This document shows, piece by piece, positions 32,266 to 38,082 of a DNA stretch of 38,082 nucleotides (position 1 is the first letter of the stretch; each line of letters begins with the position of its first letter). The stretch lies in IMG/VR virus record IMGVR_UViG_3300025655_000108, positions 1-38,082 of that record. One strand, 5' to 3'. Both the position numbers and the translations under genes were made by a program. Origin of the DNA: a virus. Below the pieces are notes generated by a model. It saw only the letters and a program-made list of their open reading frames with translations, made no database searches and was not told the DNA's origin.

Positions 32266-33111
32266 TCACTTAAATAGGGTAAACCCAACTACAGTATTAG
32301 CACCTTTTTGTAAAATTTGTGTACCAATATCTTTAATAGTAGAGCCAGAGGTTGCTTTGTCATCAACTACTAATATATTAGCTCCAGTAAAACCAAACAT
32401 TTCATTTATTTCAATAAAATTGGAGATAAATCTTCTCCAATGACCACCATTTCTCATTGCTTTTATATTAAACGGTTTACCATTTTGTTTGTCAATTTCT
32501 CTGCGTAAATCTTCTTTTTCTTTTTCTGGTAAATTACCTGTAATTTTAATTCTGGAAGTGTCAGTAGTTTTCTTAGCAACATCTCGATGATACACTATTA
32601 CATTAGGATAAACATCACGAATTGCTTCGGCATAATCATGTGCAAGACTAGATGAAGAAGGTGCAACAACAATCGCATCAAAATATGGAAACCCATTATT
32701 ACTTGATATAATTTTCATAGCTTTTGCAGTATAATCAGCACATGCAGAAAGCAAATTAGTATATTGCTCGTCATTACCGACCATTTTATTTTTAATTAAA
32801 TTAACAATACTGTCTTTTGTTTTTTTTGCATCTAACGATGTACTATAACATGAATATACTTTAAAAGATGATTGGTGTGGAGTTAACTCGTACGGGGTAT
32901 TTTTTGCATCTTTTCCAAAACGAGTAGAAATTTGTGGTTTATCATATTCGGGATTTTTCTTTTTAAATTTACTGCCTGTAGATGCAGGAATCATTTTTAA
33001 AGGCATTGCAGTAGGTTTCATATCGATATCAGCATAATTTTCCTCCTCACCTTGATCATCGACTCTAGTTTTTTTAATTATATTTTCAAATAATATATCT
33101 AACTTTCTCAT
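32266..33111 (-). CDS. Phosphoribosyltransferase-like protein
   Basis: 281 residues, one of two minus-strand genes. The C-terminal ANILVVDDKATSGSTIKDIG is the PRPP-binding motif of type I phosphoribosyltransferases (VVDDxxTTGxT), and FDAIVVAPSSSSLAHDYAEAI is like the domain start of ComF/Hpt-type enzymes. The first ~90 residues (KFKKKNPEYDKPQISTRFGKD) are basic and unmatched. It is convergent with the MscS-like gene and divergent from the SLOG gene; its base or product is unknown. Confidence 0.6.
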   Translation of the reverse strand: MRKLDILFENIIKKTRVDDQGEEENYADIDMKPTAMPLKMIPASTGSKFKKKNPEYDKPQISTRFGKDAKNTPYELTPHQSSFKVYSCYSTSLDAKKTKDSIVNLIKNKMVGNDEQYTNLLSACADYTAKAMKIISSNNGFPYFDAIVVAPSSSSLAHDYAEAIRDVYPNVIVYHRDVAKKTTDTSRIKITGNLPEKEKEDLRREIDKQNGKPFNIKAMRNGGHWRRFISNFIEINEMFGFTGANILVVDDKATSGSTIKDIGTQILQKGANTVVGFTLFK

Positions 33112-33178
33112 TTGACTTCCTTATAAAATAAATATATAATATATACAAAGTATATTTATGTTATAACACGGAGTTTTT

Positions 33179-33520
33179 ATGAAAACTATAGTCGCTGGTG
33201 GAAGAGACTTTACAGATTTTAACTTTTTATCAACTATATTAGATAAAAAAGCAAATTCAATTACAGAAATCGTATGCGGCGGTGCTAAAGGTGCTGATGC
33301 AATGGGTAAAAAGTGGGCAGAATTGCGTAATGTTCCTGTAAAAATGTTCCCTGCAGATTGGAAAAGATACGGCAGAGGCGCAGGTCCTAAGCGTAATACA
33401 GAAATGGCAAACTATGCTGAACAATTAATTGCATTTTGGGACGGTGAATCAAAAGGAACTAAACATATGATTAATCAAGCTAAAAAACTTGGATTAGAAG
33501 TTCAAATTATAAATTATTAA
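33179..33520 (+). CDS. SLOG-family (YspA/DUF2493-like) nucleotide-binding protein
   Basis: 113 residues. KTIVAGGRDFTDFNFL at the start, VCGGAKGADAMGKKWAE in the middle and FPADWKRYGRGAGPKRNTEMA near the end define the YspA-like SLOG fold. Such proteins bind nucleotides (proposed ADP-ribose or NAD-derived ligands); the function in phage is unknown. It is read away from the phosphoribosyltransferase-like gene. Confidence 0.85.
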   Translation: MKTIVAGGRDFTDFNFLSTILDKKANSITEIVCGGAKGADAMGKKWAELRNVPVKMFPADWKRYGRGAGPKRNTEMANYAEQLIAFWDGESKGTKHMINQAKKLGLEVQIINY

Positions 33521-33534
33521 CTTAGTACAACTAT

Positions 33535-34557
33535 ATGAAAAATTATTACAGTTTATTACACCAGGTGTTGCAATATGGAAATCATATTGATAACGATAGG
33601 ACTTCTGTCGGAACACTTAGTTTGTTTGGACAACAGTTGACGTTTGATTTGCAAAATAATCAATTCCCGTTACTTAGTGGAAAATACACATCATTTAAAT
33701 TAATCGCGGGTGAGTTATTATGGATGTTATCAGGATCAACGAATAACGAAGATCTTGCCAAAATTTGTAATTTAAAAGAAAATCAAGACACTATATGGAA
33801 AGAATGGGCAGTATATGATAATAATCATTCAGGTGAATTAGGCCCAATTTACGGACATCAATGGAGATCATGGAAAACTCCAAACGGGCAAACAATAGAT
33901 CAAATAGAACAAGTTATTCAATCATTAATTGAAAGACCAGCAAGTAGACGACATATTGTGTCAGCATGGAATGTAGCAGACTTACCAGATGAAACACAAT
34001 CCCCACACAATAATGTATTAAATGGTAAAATGGCATTAGCTCCATGCCACTGTTTTTTTCAGTTTTATACTAGTCAAATTCCTACAATTGAAAGAGCTAG
34101 GCTAACAAACGACACCGAATATGTTGATATGGTAAGAGATCGATTATCAAAATGTAGTAGTGTTGTGTTAAAAACAGAAGAATACATAATTAATATGGAT
34201 TTGGATGAAAGGAATATTCCAAGATATGCACTTTCTTGTCAATTGTATCAAAGATCTTCAGATTTGTTTTTAGGATTGCCATATAATATTGCTAGTTATT
34301 CCTTGCTAACGTATATGATTGCACATATAACAAATATGATCCCCCATACATTTATTTGGACAGGAGGTGATTGCCACATATATAAGAATCACATCGAACA
34401 AGTTACGGAGTTATTGTCTAGGGATACATACAATTTATCTGATCCAAAACTATATATAACAAACACTGTTAATAATATTAATGATTTTAAGTTATCCGAT
34501 TTTAATGTTGTTAATTATAATCCATTAGGAAAAATTTCTGCTCCTGTAGCAGTATAG
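33535..34557 (+). CDS. thyA: Thymidylate synthase (ThyA) with an unusual insertion
   Basis: 340 residues against about 264 in E. coli. The core is intact: DRTSVGTLSLFG, ELLWMLSGSTN, IYGHQWRSW, RPASRRHIVSAWN, catalytic Cys171 in APCHCFFQFY, and CQLYQRSSDLFLGLPYNIASYSLL. Between FQFY and SCQLYQRS there are about 54 residues where E. coli has 5. The insertion (TSQIPTIERARLTN ... IINMDLDERNIPRYAL) has no known function. The enzyme makes dTMP from dUMP and methylene-tetrahydrofolate. It starts 14 bases after the SLOG gene. Confidence 0.93.
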   Translation: MKNYYSLLHQVLQYGNHIDNDRTSVGTLSLFGQQLTFDLQNNQFPLLSGKYTSFKLIAGELLWMLSGSTNNEDLAKICNLKENQDTIWKEWAVYDNNHSGELGPIYGHQWRSWKTPNGQTIDQIEQVIQSLIERPASRRHIVSAWNVADLPDETQSPHNNVLNGKMALAPCHCFFQFYTSQIPTIERARLTNDTEYVDMVRDRLSKCSSVVLKTEEYIINMDLDERNIPRYALSCQLYQRSSDLFLGLPYNIASYSLLTYMIAHITNMIPHTFIWTGGDCHIYKNHIEQVTELLSRDTYNLSDPKLYITNTVNNINDFKLSDFNVVNYNPLGKISAPVAV

Positions 34558-34558
34558 C

Positions 34559-34765
34559 GTGACTACTATGTTTATAGATGTTATAATAACTATAGTATTA
34601 TCATTTTCCATTGGAGCATTGCTAGTTTCAGATACAGTTATAGATTTAATTTTTATGTTAAGATTAGCAAGTTCGTTTTTATATACAGAATATGCCCTAT
34701 ATAAATCTATAGGTAAAATATTAAAACATCATAGACTAACCCATAAGAGATTATACAAAAAATGA
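34559..34765 (+). CDS. Small membrane protein
   Basis: 68 residues from GTG at 34559 (or 65 from ATG at 34568). Residues about 5-25 (FIDVIITIVLSFSIGALLVSD) form a membrane helix, a second hydrophobic stretch follows (LIFMLRLASSFLYTEY), and the tail is strongly basic (HHRLTHKRLYKK). It lies between thyA and the metallophosphoesterase and overlaps the latter by 4 bases. Confidence 0.5.
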   Translation: MTTMFIDVIITIVLSFSIGALLVSDTVIDLIFMLRLASSFLYTEYALYKSIGKILKHHRLTHKRLYKK

Positions 34766-35535
34766 AAGTAAGAATAGAATCAGATTTACATTTAGAATGG
34801 TATGATAAAGAACCATTTTGTTTAGACAGTTCAGAAGATGAACAAAATACTATACTAATTCTAGCAGGAGATATTTGCATTTTATCCAAAATTAAAAAGT
34901 TTGAATATTTTTTTAATGATGTAACTACACGATTTAAACATGTTTTATATGTATTTGGTAATCATGAATTTTATAAAGGTTCAGTTAAACTAGTTAATGA
35001 TTATATTAGTCAATTGAGCTATCCTAATTTAACTGTACTTAATCGATCTTACATTGACATTGAAAACTACCGATTTTTAGGTAGTACTATGTGGTCGGAC
35101 TATAATAACTATGATGAATTAACTGCGTTTATAGTTAGAAAACGAATGAATGATTTTCACTGTATTAGAACAGGATCATATGGAGTGCCATATATGAGAA
35201 AATTTGATCCTAAAGATGCATTTGTTGAATTTAATAAAACTATTGAGTTTTTTAAAAAATCGTACTCAACTGAGCATACTAATATTGTAATTACACATCA
35301 TGCTCCTAGTTTTAAATCAATTGCAGAAAAATTTAAAAATTCATCAATTAATCACGGTTATTGTTCAGATTTGTCCGAACATATATTACAGTATAACCCA
35401 AAGTTATGGATTCACGGACATATACATGAATCAGTGAGTTATGAAATTGGAAATACTCAAATTGAAAGTAATCCCAAAGGATATCCCGGTGAGCTTAAAG
35501 ATACTAGTTATTTTACTAAAGTACTTGAAATTTAG
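34762..35535 (+). CDS. Calcineurin-like metallophosphoesterase
   Basis: 257 residues with all motifs of the superfamily: ESDLHLEW (Asp8, His10), LAGDI (Asp), FGNHEFY (Asn-His), THHAPS and WIHGHIHES (HGHxH). It acts on a phosphodiester or phosphomonoester with two metals; the substrate is unknown. Start ATG overlaps the small membrane protein's stop. Confidence 0.88.
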   Translation: MKVRIESDLHLEWYDKEPFCLDSSEDEQNTILILAGDICILSKIKKFEYFFNDVTTRFKHVLYVFGNHEFYKGSVKLVNDYISQLSYPNLTVLNRSYIDIENYRFLGSTMWSDYNNYDELTAFIVRKRMNDFHCIRTGSYGVPYMRKFDPKDAFVEFNKTIEFFKKSYSTEHTNIVITHHAPSFKSIAEKFKNSSINHGYCSDLSEHILQYNPKLWIHGHIHESVSYEIGNTQIESNPKGYPGELKDTSYFTKVLEI

Positions 35536-35576
35536 CATTAGTTGTTATTGTGCGTAAATCTAATACTATCTGGATT

Positions 35577-35626
35577 GAAATTAAAATACTATACGTTTTC
35601 AAAATAGTACCGATTGTTTTAATTTC
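35577..35626 (+). other. Two-part foldback in the leader of the next gene
   Basis: GAAATTAAAA (35577-35586) pairs with TTTTAATTTC (35617-35626), and inside it TACTAT (35587-35592) pairs with ATAGTA (35604-35609). A 7-base bulge separates the two stems. No T run follows, so it is not a terminator by itself. Confidence 0.5.
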
Positions 35627-35659
35627 ATTATTTCCACAGTTTAAAAAAAATAAATAGCT

Positions 35660-35974
35660 ATGAAAAGAGAAAAACCTACGGTTGGAATATCAACTTCTGC
35701 TGAATACGATAATGCAATTTGTTTTACAGTACAATGTGATTGCATGTCACACGAGCATTCAATAAATACATGGGTTGAAGTTAATGCTGAAAAAGATTTG
35801 CAGTGTGTGGAAGTAAGTTTTTATGTTCAAAAACAGTTTACATTTTTTGAAAAACTTAAATTCTTGTTTAGTGGTTCAAACACTATCGATCATGAAATTA
35901 TATTATCTAAACAAACAGCATTAAATTGGATATCTGCAGTTAAAGATGCTCTTGACTTTTTAGAGGAAAAATAA
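35660..35974 (+). CDS. Hypothetical small protein
   Basis: 104 residues. Its middle (CFTVQCDCMSHEHSINTWVEV, then LQCVEVSFYVQ) is beta-rich with Cys-x-Cys and His pairs that could bind a metal. It ends in a helical DALDFLEEK. A box-like AATAAATAG stands 3 bases before the ATG. It overlaps the next start by one base. Confidence 0.5.
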   Translation: MKREKPTVGISTSAEYDNAICFTVQCDCMSHEHSINTWVEVNAEKDLQCVEVSFYVQKQFTFFEKLKFLFSGSNTIDHEIILSKQTALNWISAVKDALDFLEEK

Positions 35975-36606
35975 TGAAAGTGTATGTAGGCCCATATATA
36001 ACTTGGATAGGTCCGTATCAATTAGCAGAAATGTTAATGTGGTGGTATCCTAAACAAACTGACGAGTATGGTATTAAATGTTCAGCAGATTGTGTTCATA
36101 AGTTCGGTGACTGGCTTGCTTATGGATTTAAAGAACGGATTGAAAGTAATCAAACAATATTGTATAACTTTTTAGAGTGGATACATTCTAAAAAGAAACA
36201 AAAAGTAAAAGTAAAAATAGATAAGTATGATACATGGTCTGCTGATGTAACTTTGGCGCATATCATTGTACCGTTACTTATTGAACTAAAAAAGGAAAAA
36301 CATGGAGCTCCATTTGTTGATAATGATGATGTTCCAGATAACTTACGGAATAAAAATGAAAATCAACAATTTGACGATGTTGACGACAACTGGTTTTTAA
36401 GGTGGGATTGGATCATAGATGAAATGATTTGGGCATTTCAGCAAAAATTAATCGATGGAGAAGATGAGTTTTTTAAAGAACTACCTAGTACATCGGACAA
36501 ACCTTTTAACTTTGAAATTGATAAGGAGAATCTAGATAAGTATCATGAACGAATTAATAATGGTCTTAGATTATTTGGTAAATATTATCATTCCCTATGG
36601 ACTTAA
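35974..36606 (+). CDS. Conserved-looking hypothetical phage protein
   Basis: 210 residues. The motif YDTWSADVTLAHIIVPLLIELKKEKHGAPFVDNDDVP followed by RWDWIIDEMIWAFQQK and ending ERINNGLRLFGKYYHSLW belongs to an uncharacterised protein found in many T4-like phages (from memory). The Tyr/Trp-rich N-terminus (YVGPYITWIGPYQLAEMLMWW) is not part of that pattern. Function unknown. Confidence 0.6.
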   Translation: MKVYVGPYITWIGPYQLAEMLMWWYPKQTDEYGIKCSADCVHKFGDWLAYGFKERIESNQTILYNFLEWIHSKKKQKVKVKIDKYDTWSADVTLAHIIVPLLIELKKEKHGAPFVDNDDVPDNLRNKNENQQFDDVDDNWFLRWDWIIDEMIWAFQQKLIDGEDEFFKELPSTSDKPFNFEIDKENLDKYHERINNGLRLFGKYYHSLWT

Positions 36607-36628
36607 ACTACTTAACAATAGAGACACA

Positions 36629-36862
36629 ATGAAACAAACAATTAGAGCACTAAAAGAAAAAATTAAACTGAAACAACGAATTAAATCTCGTAGATTAAAC
36701 GATTTAGAATTAATGATTAGAGAAAATCGACATAGCGAAATGCGATATGCAACAGTTATAAGCTCCTACGATATGGATATTAACAAGTTAAATGATGATA
36801 TTAAATGGGTTAAATTTATATATTATTGTAATACTGGAAAGTTATTAGATGATAACGAATAA
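36629..36862 (+). CDS. Small basic coiled-coil protein
   Basis: 77 residues from ATG at 36629, preferred over an earlier in-frame ATG inside the preceding gene. It is highly charged and helical (KQTIRALKEKIKLKQRIKSRRLNDLELMIREN), with a short acidic end. No family recognised. The sigma-70 promoter at 36916 follows. Confidence 0.45.
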   Translation: MKQTIRALKEKIKLKQRIKSRRLNDLELMIRENRHSEMRYATVISSYDMDINKLNDDIKWVKFIYYCNTGKLLDDNE

Positions 36863-36915
36863 TACTCGATCAAATTTACATTTACTAACACATAAACGAT
36901 ATTTTTTAAAAACAG

Positions 36916-36944
36916 TTGACATAATATTAACAAACATGTATAAT
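36916..36944 (+). promoter_or_regulatory. Perfect sigma-70 promoter
   Basis: TTGACA (36916-36921), 17 bases, TATAAT (36939-36944): exact consensus and spacing. It lies between a stop at 36862 and the ATG at 36976, so it should drive the small genes to its right as an early unit. Confidence 0.85.
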
Positions 36945-36975
36945 ATAGTTTTTAACAAAATAAAAAAATAACTGT

Positions 36976-37269
36976 ATGAATACTACAGATTCTTATGAAA
37001 AGTATGCGATAGATAAAATAGGGTATTTGTTAGATGATGAAATGATGCAAGAAATTCCTATGGAAGATCGTTTAGAAATTTTAGTTGCATTATCTATAGC
37101 AATGCTAGATACTGAATATGAAGATAATTTTAGGATTTTTCCTAATACATATAATGGACATAAACAATACACAAAAATAAAAAATGAAGGTTGCTGTGGG
37201 TTTTTTGACAGTCAAATGAGATGTAAAAGTGGAAAATCATATTTATACGGGTTTAACTACGGGCATTAA
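36976..37269 (+). CDS. Hypothetical small early protein
   Basis: 97 residues. Its C-terminus, NEGCCGFFDSQMRCKSGKSYLYGFNYGH, carries three cysteines in a compact pattern I recall from cyanophage proteins of unknown function. The first half is helical and acidic. It is the first gene after the perfect sigma-70 promoter. Confidence 0.55.
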   Translation: MNTTDSYEKYAIDKIGYLLDDEMMQEIPMEDRLEILVALSIAMLDTEYEDNFRIFPNTYNGHKQYTKIKNEGCCGFFDSQMRCKSGKSYLYGFNYGH

Positions 37270-37272
37270 ACA

Positions 37273-37356
37273 ATGGAATTATTTATAGGGTGGATGCTAA
37301 TTTCTTTTATATTAGGGTTCATTATTGGTAGAATTGTAACAATTCAAAAATTTTAA
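37273..37356 (+). CDS. 27-residue single-membrane-segment peptide
   Basis: Read as MELFIGWMLISFILGFIIGRIV plus TIQKF: one membrane helix and a short basic end. It starts 3 bases after the preceding stop and lies in the early unit. It is short, but its start, stop and hydrophobic composition are consistent with a real peptide. Confidence 0.4.
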   Translation: MELFIGWMLISFILGFIIGRIVTIQKF

Positions 37357-37366
37357 TTGGAGAAAT

Positions 37367-37507
37367 ATGATGAAAATAGGTTCTAAAGGTTCAAAAGTTT
37401 CAGTAGAAGGTATGTCAACTGAAAAACTTCTTAACTTTAAAGGTAGAAAAAAGGATCAAGTTAAAATTAATAAAGAACTTCGTAAAAGACAGGCAACACG
37501 TGCGTGA
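37367..37507 (+). CDS. Small basic peptide, 46 residues
   Basis: 46 residues from ATGATG with GGAGAAAT upstream. It is Lys/Arg-rich (GSKGSKVSVEGMSTEKLLNF, then KGRKKDQVKINKELRKRQATRA). It may bind nucleic acid, but this is not shown. Overlaps the next gene's GTG by 4 bases. Confidence 0.5.
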   Translation: MMKIGSKGSKVSVEGMSTEKLLNFKGRKKDQVKINKELRKRQATRA

Positions 37508-37683
37508 ACTTTGTACATATTAGCCAATATTTAATAAACATTAACCAAGTATTTGCTATTAAAGAGTGGGTTGAAGAAGAATCAAATGTTAAATATACTC
37601 GATTTTTTTACAATCCACACGATTTTGTTGATGTTAAAGGGCATTGGATAAATTACATTAATAATCACATTAAAGAGTTGTAA
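37504..37683 (+). CDS. Hypothetical small protein, 59 residues
   Basis: GTG start at 37504 overlapping the preceding stop (GTGA). It gives NFVHISQYLININQVFAIKEW and ends HWINYINNHIKEL, a short alpha/beta protein. No family recognised. The end overlaps the antisense HNH-like gene by 19 bases. Confidence 0.45.
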   Translation: MNFVHISQYLININQVFAIKEWVEEESNVKYTRFFYNPHDFVDVKGHWINYINNHIKEL

Positions 37684-37976
37684 AATCCAGCTATTAGATT
37701 TAATTCATTTAATGTTGCATTATTTTTTAATTTGTTAGCTCTATAGCTAATGACAATAATATTGTCAATTTCATACCCTTTAGTAGAATCAATTCGATCA
37801 ATGGAATACGAATTATCTTTTGGATTTCCAGTATTCCATTGTAATTTTATACCTAACACTGGACACGTTAACGGAAATGATAAGTTATTTAGATCTGTTA
37901 ATGTTAGCGAAAATGGAATATTTCTTTTTTTTGCTGAATTTTTTAAATGATTATATAATTCTTTAATTTCTTTCAT
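37665..37976 (-). CDS. HNH-like homing endonuclease
   Basis: 103 residues on the minus strand. CPVLGIKLQWNTGNP, then SIDRIDSTKGYEIDNIIVISYRANKLKNNAT and ELNLI, follow an HNH-type phage endonuclease pattern (CPVLGI.L ... S.DRID...GY...N..V.S...N..K...T..EL). A classical HN-H triad is not visible, so the class is tentative. It is antisense to its neighbours, as mobile endonuclease genes often are. It could move between phage genomes. Confidence 0.6.
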   Translation of the reverse strand: MKEIKELYNHLKNSAKKRNIPFSLTLTDLNNLSFPLTCPVLGIKLQWNTGNPKDNSYSIDRIDSTKGYEIDNIIVISYRANKLKNNATLNELNLIAGFYNSLM

Positions 37977-37979
37977 AAT

Positions 37980-38082
37980 ATGACAAATACTGAACTTGTA
38001 AATACACTTTTAATAATGTCAGTTAATTATTCAAACAACGAATCGTTGTCGATGTTATTGATTCTTGCCGCTGAACGAATCG
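37980..38082 (+). CDS. Partial hypothetical CDS cut by the window end
   Basis: ATG at 37980 opens a frame to the window edge, about 34 residues beginning MTNTELVNTLLIMSVNYSNN. No ribosome site is clear. Too short to classify. Confidence 0.3.
   Translation, partial: MTNTELVNTLLIMSVNYSNNESLSMLLILAAERI

Overview
The window is an AT-rich, tightly packed stretch of a T4-like myovirus genome, almost all on the plus strand. Genes abut or overlap by a few bases. Variants of the T4 late promoter box TATAAATA (here mostly GATAAATA) stand before several genes, and two near-perfect sigma-70 promoters mark other units. The host is probably a marine alphaproteobacterium of the SAR11 type. The evidence is the AT-rich sequence, a circularly permuted two-piece tmRNA gene whose tag begins xNDN, phage-borne bS21 and IF-1, and a ho1-pcyX bilin cassette like those reported from oceanic virus metagenomes. 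A cyanobacterial host cannot be excluded, since marine cyanobacteria also have permuted tmRNA.

Layout: (1) 1-13200 is a virion region with fibre and spike-like proteins, a papain-like hydrolase, a SPOUT-like protein, a small virion protein with its own late promoter and terminator, a possible holin-like protein, and a prohead-core-like protein ending at a dnaX-type slippery run. (2) 13246-17996 is a class Ia ribonucleotide reductase operon: nrdA in four cistrons, then nrdB and a glutaredoxin. Two split inteins would rejoin cistrons 1+2 and 3+4, leaving a two-chain NrdA. (3) 18009-21557 holds an Sm-like protein, a PAAR tip protein, a large presumed virion protein, a HAD phosphatase and small unknowns. 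(4) 21558-23090 holds the permuted tmRNA, an SNase-like nuclease, an unknown protein and bS21. (5) 23163-26080 holds GroES, GroEL, Hsp20 and ClpS. (6) 26077-27292 is heme oxygenase plus a PcyX-like bilin reductase. (7) 27579-28268 has no gene; a consensus promoter leads into several strong RNA foldbacks, a candidate large ncRNA. (8) 28269-38082 holds small genes for translation (IF-1), proteolysis (ClpP, a Zn-protease-like protein), nucleotide metabolism (ThyA, a phosphoribosyltransferase-like protein, a SLOG protein), a metallophosphoesterase, small membrane proteins, a lipoprotein and an HNH-like endonuclease.

Together the genes suggest a phage that makes its own dNTP supply (NrdAB, glutaredoxin, ThyA), adjusts host translation (IF-1, bS21, tmRNA) and manages protein folding and decay (GroESL, Hsp20, ClpS, ClpP, tmRNA tagging). 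The strongest candidates for something new are the nrdA broken at three places with an intein directly before the catalytic cysteine, the permuted phage tmRNA next to Clp and chaperone genes, the unassigned ncRNA region, and a possible programmed -1 frameshift.
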